From assembly GCA_937141995.1 (NCBI GenBank), contig CAKZQX010000281.1, positions 1 to 9,395 on the forward strand: a DNA stretch of 9,395 nt, given 5' to 3'. The translations under genes and the position numbers were made by a program. Shown one piece after another: positions 7,924 through 9,395 of this stretch. Below the pieces are notes generated by a model. It did not search any database. It was not told where the DNA came from and saw only the letters and a program-made list of their open reading frames with translations. This DNA comes from an uncultured Chloroflexaceae bacterium (GTDB taxonomy: Bacteria; Chloroflexota; Chloroflexia; Chloroflexales; Chloroflexaceae). Every line of letters begins with the position of its first letter. The first letter of the stretch is position 1.

Positions 7924-7931
7924 CTACAAAC

Positions 7932-9395
7932 CTACCCCTCCACCGCCACGCCCTCGGTGCCGACCATGCGCTCGAGTTCCTCCACCAGGGCGGGTGAGAG
8001 ATTGACGGTGTAGCGCGGACGCAGCACCACGGTGCCGATGCCGTTGGGCAGGTAGAGTTGCACCCGGTCGGCCCCCTCGTATGCACGCAACAGGCTGTCG
8101 GCCGCCTGCATCAGGCCGACATCGGCATCAAAGTCGCCGGTGCGCGGCAGGTAGAGATGCAGGCAGCGCGTGGGCGGCTGGTGAGTACTGCCATTGCCGT
8201 TGCCGGCATAGCCGTTCTCGTGACCATTGCCGTTCCCGTGACCATTGCCGGCGTCGCTATCCAGGCTGACCTTTGTGCGCGCCCGGATTACCGTTGGCAT
8301 GGGGGTGACAGCCGGGGACTGCGGCGGCGACACCACCGACTGGGACGCCGTCGCTGCCCCATTGGCCGGACGCGGCTCCCGCGCGGCGGGGAGCGCGTTC
8401 GGTCCCGGCACGGCCTCCTCTTCCTCACCCAATCCTTCGATATCCATTTCGGGCTGCACGGCAGCGCTTGTATCCGTGCGGGCCAGCGTATCCAGCGAAG
8501 CACAGCTCTCTACAATTAATTGGAGCGTATCGCGGCGGTTATCCACCTTGGCGGTAATCTGGAGCACCGCGTCGTCTTGCAGCAGTTCGCTGTACTGCTC
8601 CAGCGTCTTGGGGAAGACCACCAGTTCGATGGTGCTCTCCAGATCCTCGAGAGAGGCGACCAGCATGGTATCGCCCTTCTTGGTAGAGATGCGTCGTAGC
8701 CCCGTCAGCATCCCGATAAAGGCCTGGGTCTTGCCGACAATCTCGGCGGTAATTTCACTCAGGCGCAGCGTACCGCTGGTATCGATTCCCTTGAGCGCCT
8801 GGACAATCGGATGCGCCGAGATATACATTCCCAGCAGTTCCTTCTCCCAGGTCAGTTGCTCTTTCTGCTGCTCCGGGGTTTCGTTGAGCATCGGCAACGG
8901 GATAGCGGTAACGCTGACATCGGACGCGCCGGCATCACCGCCCATCATATCAAACATGGTCACCTGCCCGGCCTCGCGTGCCTTCTGCGCATCGATCCCG
9001 GCGGAGAGCGCCTGATCGAGGATGGCGAGCTTCTGGCGGCGCGTCCCCGGCAGGTTGTCCATCGCGCCCGCCTTGATCAGCCCCTCAACCGTGCGCTTGT
9101 TCAGCGCGTGGCGATCCACCCGCGCGCAGAAATCCTCCAGACTCCCAAACGGCCCCTCGGCGTCGCGGGCCTCAATAATTTTCCCGACTGGCGCGGTGCC
9201 GACATTCTTGATTGCCGACAGACCAAAGCGGATGCCCCGCGCATGCACGCTATCGGCGGAGGCGGTGGCTGCCTGCACCGCCTCAATCGTAAAGCCCAGG
9301 CTGCTGCTGTTCACATCCGGCGGCAGGACCACCACACCCAGCCGGGAGGAATCGTTCACGCCCTTGGCGACCTCCTCGGTATCGCCCGCCGCCGC
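7932..9395 (-). CDS. dnaE: DNA polymerase III subunit alpha, C-terminal part (5' end beyond window)
   Basis: This is the replicative polymerase catalytic subunit. The frame is open to the right edge; the visible 487 residues begin AAAGDTEEVAKG. They start at the end of the polymerase fingers/tandem helix-hairpin-helix region: LGVVVLPPDVNSSSLGF and IRFGLSAIKNVGTAPVGKIIEAR are signature DnaE stretches, and FGSLEDFCARVDRHALNKRTVEGLIKAGAMD follows. An OB-fold (AFIGMLTGLRRISTKKGD to VDNRRDTLQLIVESC) comes next. After it is a long low-complexity linker rich in Pro, Ala and then Gly/Asn/His, and a last domain of about 75 residues (CLHLYLPRTGDFDAD to the end) resembling the C-terminal domain seen in longer DnaE proteins. 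The catalytic Asp residues and PHP domain are outside the window. The GTG at complement 9357-9359 is internal, not a start. The gene converges on tricorn, and its TGA or equivalent stop is at 7932-7934. Confidence 0.95.
   Translation of the reverse strand, partial: AAAGDTEEVAKGVNDSSRLGVVVLPPDVNSSSLGFTIEAVQAATASADSVHARGIRFGLSAIKNVGTAPVGKIIEARDAEGPFGSLEDFCARVDRHALNKRTVEGLIKAGAMDNLPGTRRQKLAILDQALSAGIDAQKAREAGQVTMFDMMGGDAGASDVSVTAIPLPMLNETPEQQKEQLTWEKELLGMYISAHPIVQALKGIDTSGTLRLSEITAEIVGKTQAFIGMLTGLRRISTKKGDTMLVASLEDLESTIELVVFPKTLEQYSELLQDDAVLQITAKVDNRRDTLQLIVESCASLDTLARTDTSAAVQPEMDIEGLGEEEEAVPGPNALPAAREPRPANGAATASQSVVSPPQSPAVTPMPTVIRARTKVSLDSDAGNGHGNGNGHENGYAGNGNGSTHQPPTRCLHLYLPRTGDFDADVGLMQAADSLLRAYEGADRVQLYLPNGIGTVVLRPRYTVNLSPALVEELERMVGTEGVAVEG
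8211..8246. repeat. 18-bp coding tandem repeat in the DnaE linker
   Basis: GCCGTTCTCGTGACCATT (8211-8228) is followed directly by GCCGTTCCCGTGACCATT (8229-8246), one mismatch, flanked by shorter CCATTGCCG pieces. Read on the minus strand it encodes an in-frame Asn-Gly-His-(Glu/Gly)-Asn-Gly pattern within the interdomain linker. The period is a multiple of three, so length changes keep the frame. Confidence 0.85.

Noticed and set aside
8245..9015. Plus-strand open frame of 256 codons rich in Ser
   Set aside because: Antisense to dnaE; the Ser-rich composition is a by-product of DnaE codon use.

Overview
The window looks like a GC-rich chromosomal segment from a bacterium of the phylum Chloroflexota, most plausibly a Roseiflexus/Chloroflexus-type member. 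This is an inference from the style of the proteins: a bacterial tricorn protease, a DnaE with a long C-terminal extension, and an intergenic DNA packed with short palindromes and micro-repeats. No rRNA or other phylogenetic marker is present, so the assignment is not proven.

Layout, left to right. Bases 1-1356 (+) hold the 3' nine-tenths of a FAD/NAD(P) disulfide oxidoreductase of the lipoamide dehydrogenase/mercuric reductase superfamily; its start lies before the window. It converges on a small unrecognised gene at 1530-1919 (-), with an array of 8-bp repeats between them. Upstream of that gene, on the same strand, come a GNAT acetyltransferase resembling AAC(3)-I (2087-2551, -) and a two-membrane-segment protein with a GIDE-like middle (2943-3617, -). 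A 587-bp gap separates the latter from a divergent, complete tricorn protease gene (4205-7507, +). Tricorn converges, across a repeat-rich 424-bp gap, on the 3' end of dnaE (7932 to the right edge, -), the DNA polymerase III alpha subunit.

The genes do not form an obvious pathway. They read as unrelated housekeeping and accessory functions in single-gene units: redox enzyme, acetyltransferase, membrane protein, cytoplasmic peptide-degrading protease and replicative polymerase.

The most interesting content is between the genes. Bases 3644-3929 are a 286-bp symmetric element. It has imperfect 27-bp terminal inverted repeats (23/27), a second inner inverted pair (19/21), and two long perfect hairpins (18 bp and 22 bp) placed symmetrically around its centre. 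A diverged relative about 281 bp long lies at 2579-2859, sharing the 16-bp terminal sequence and a 12-13 bp inner motif at the same offset. Both elements sit 26-27 bp upstream of a minus-strand start codon. They look like a small family of non-autonomous, MITE- or REP/BIME-like elements that became the 5' regions of the two genes. The tricorn leader and the tricorn-dnaE gap carry further repeats.
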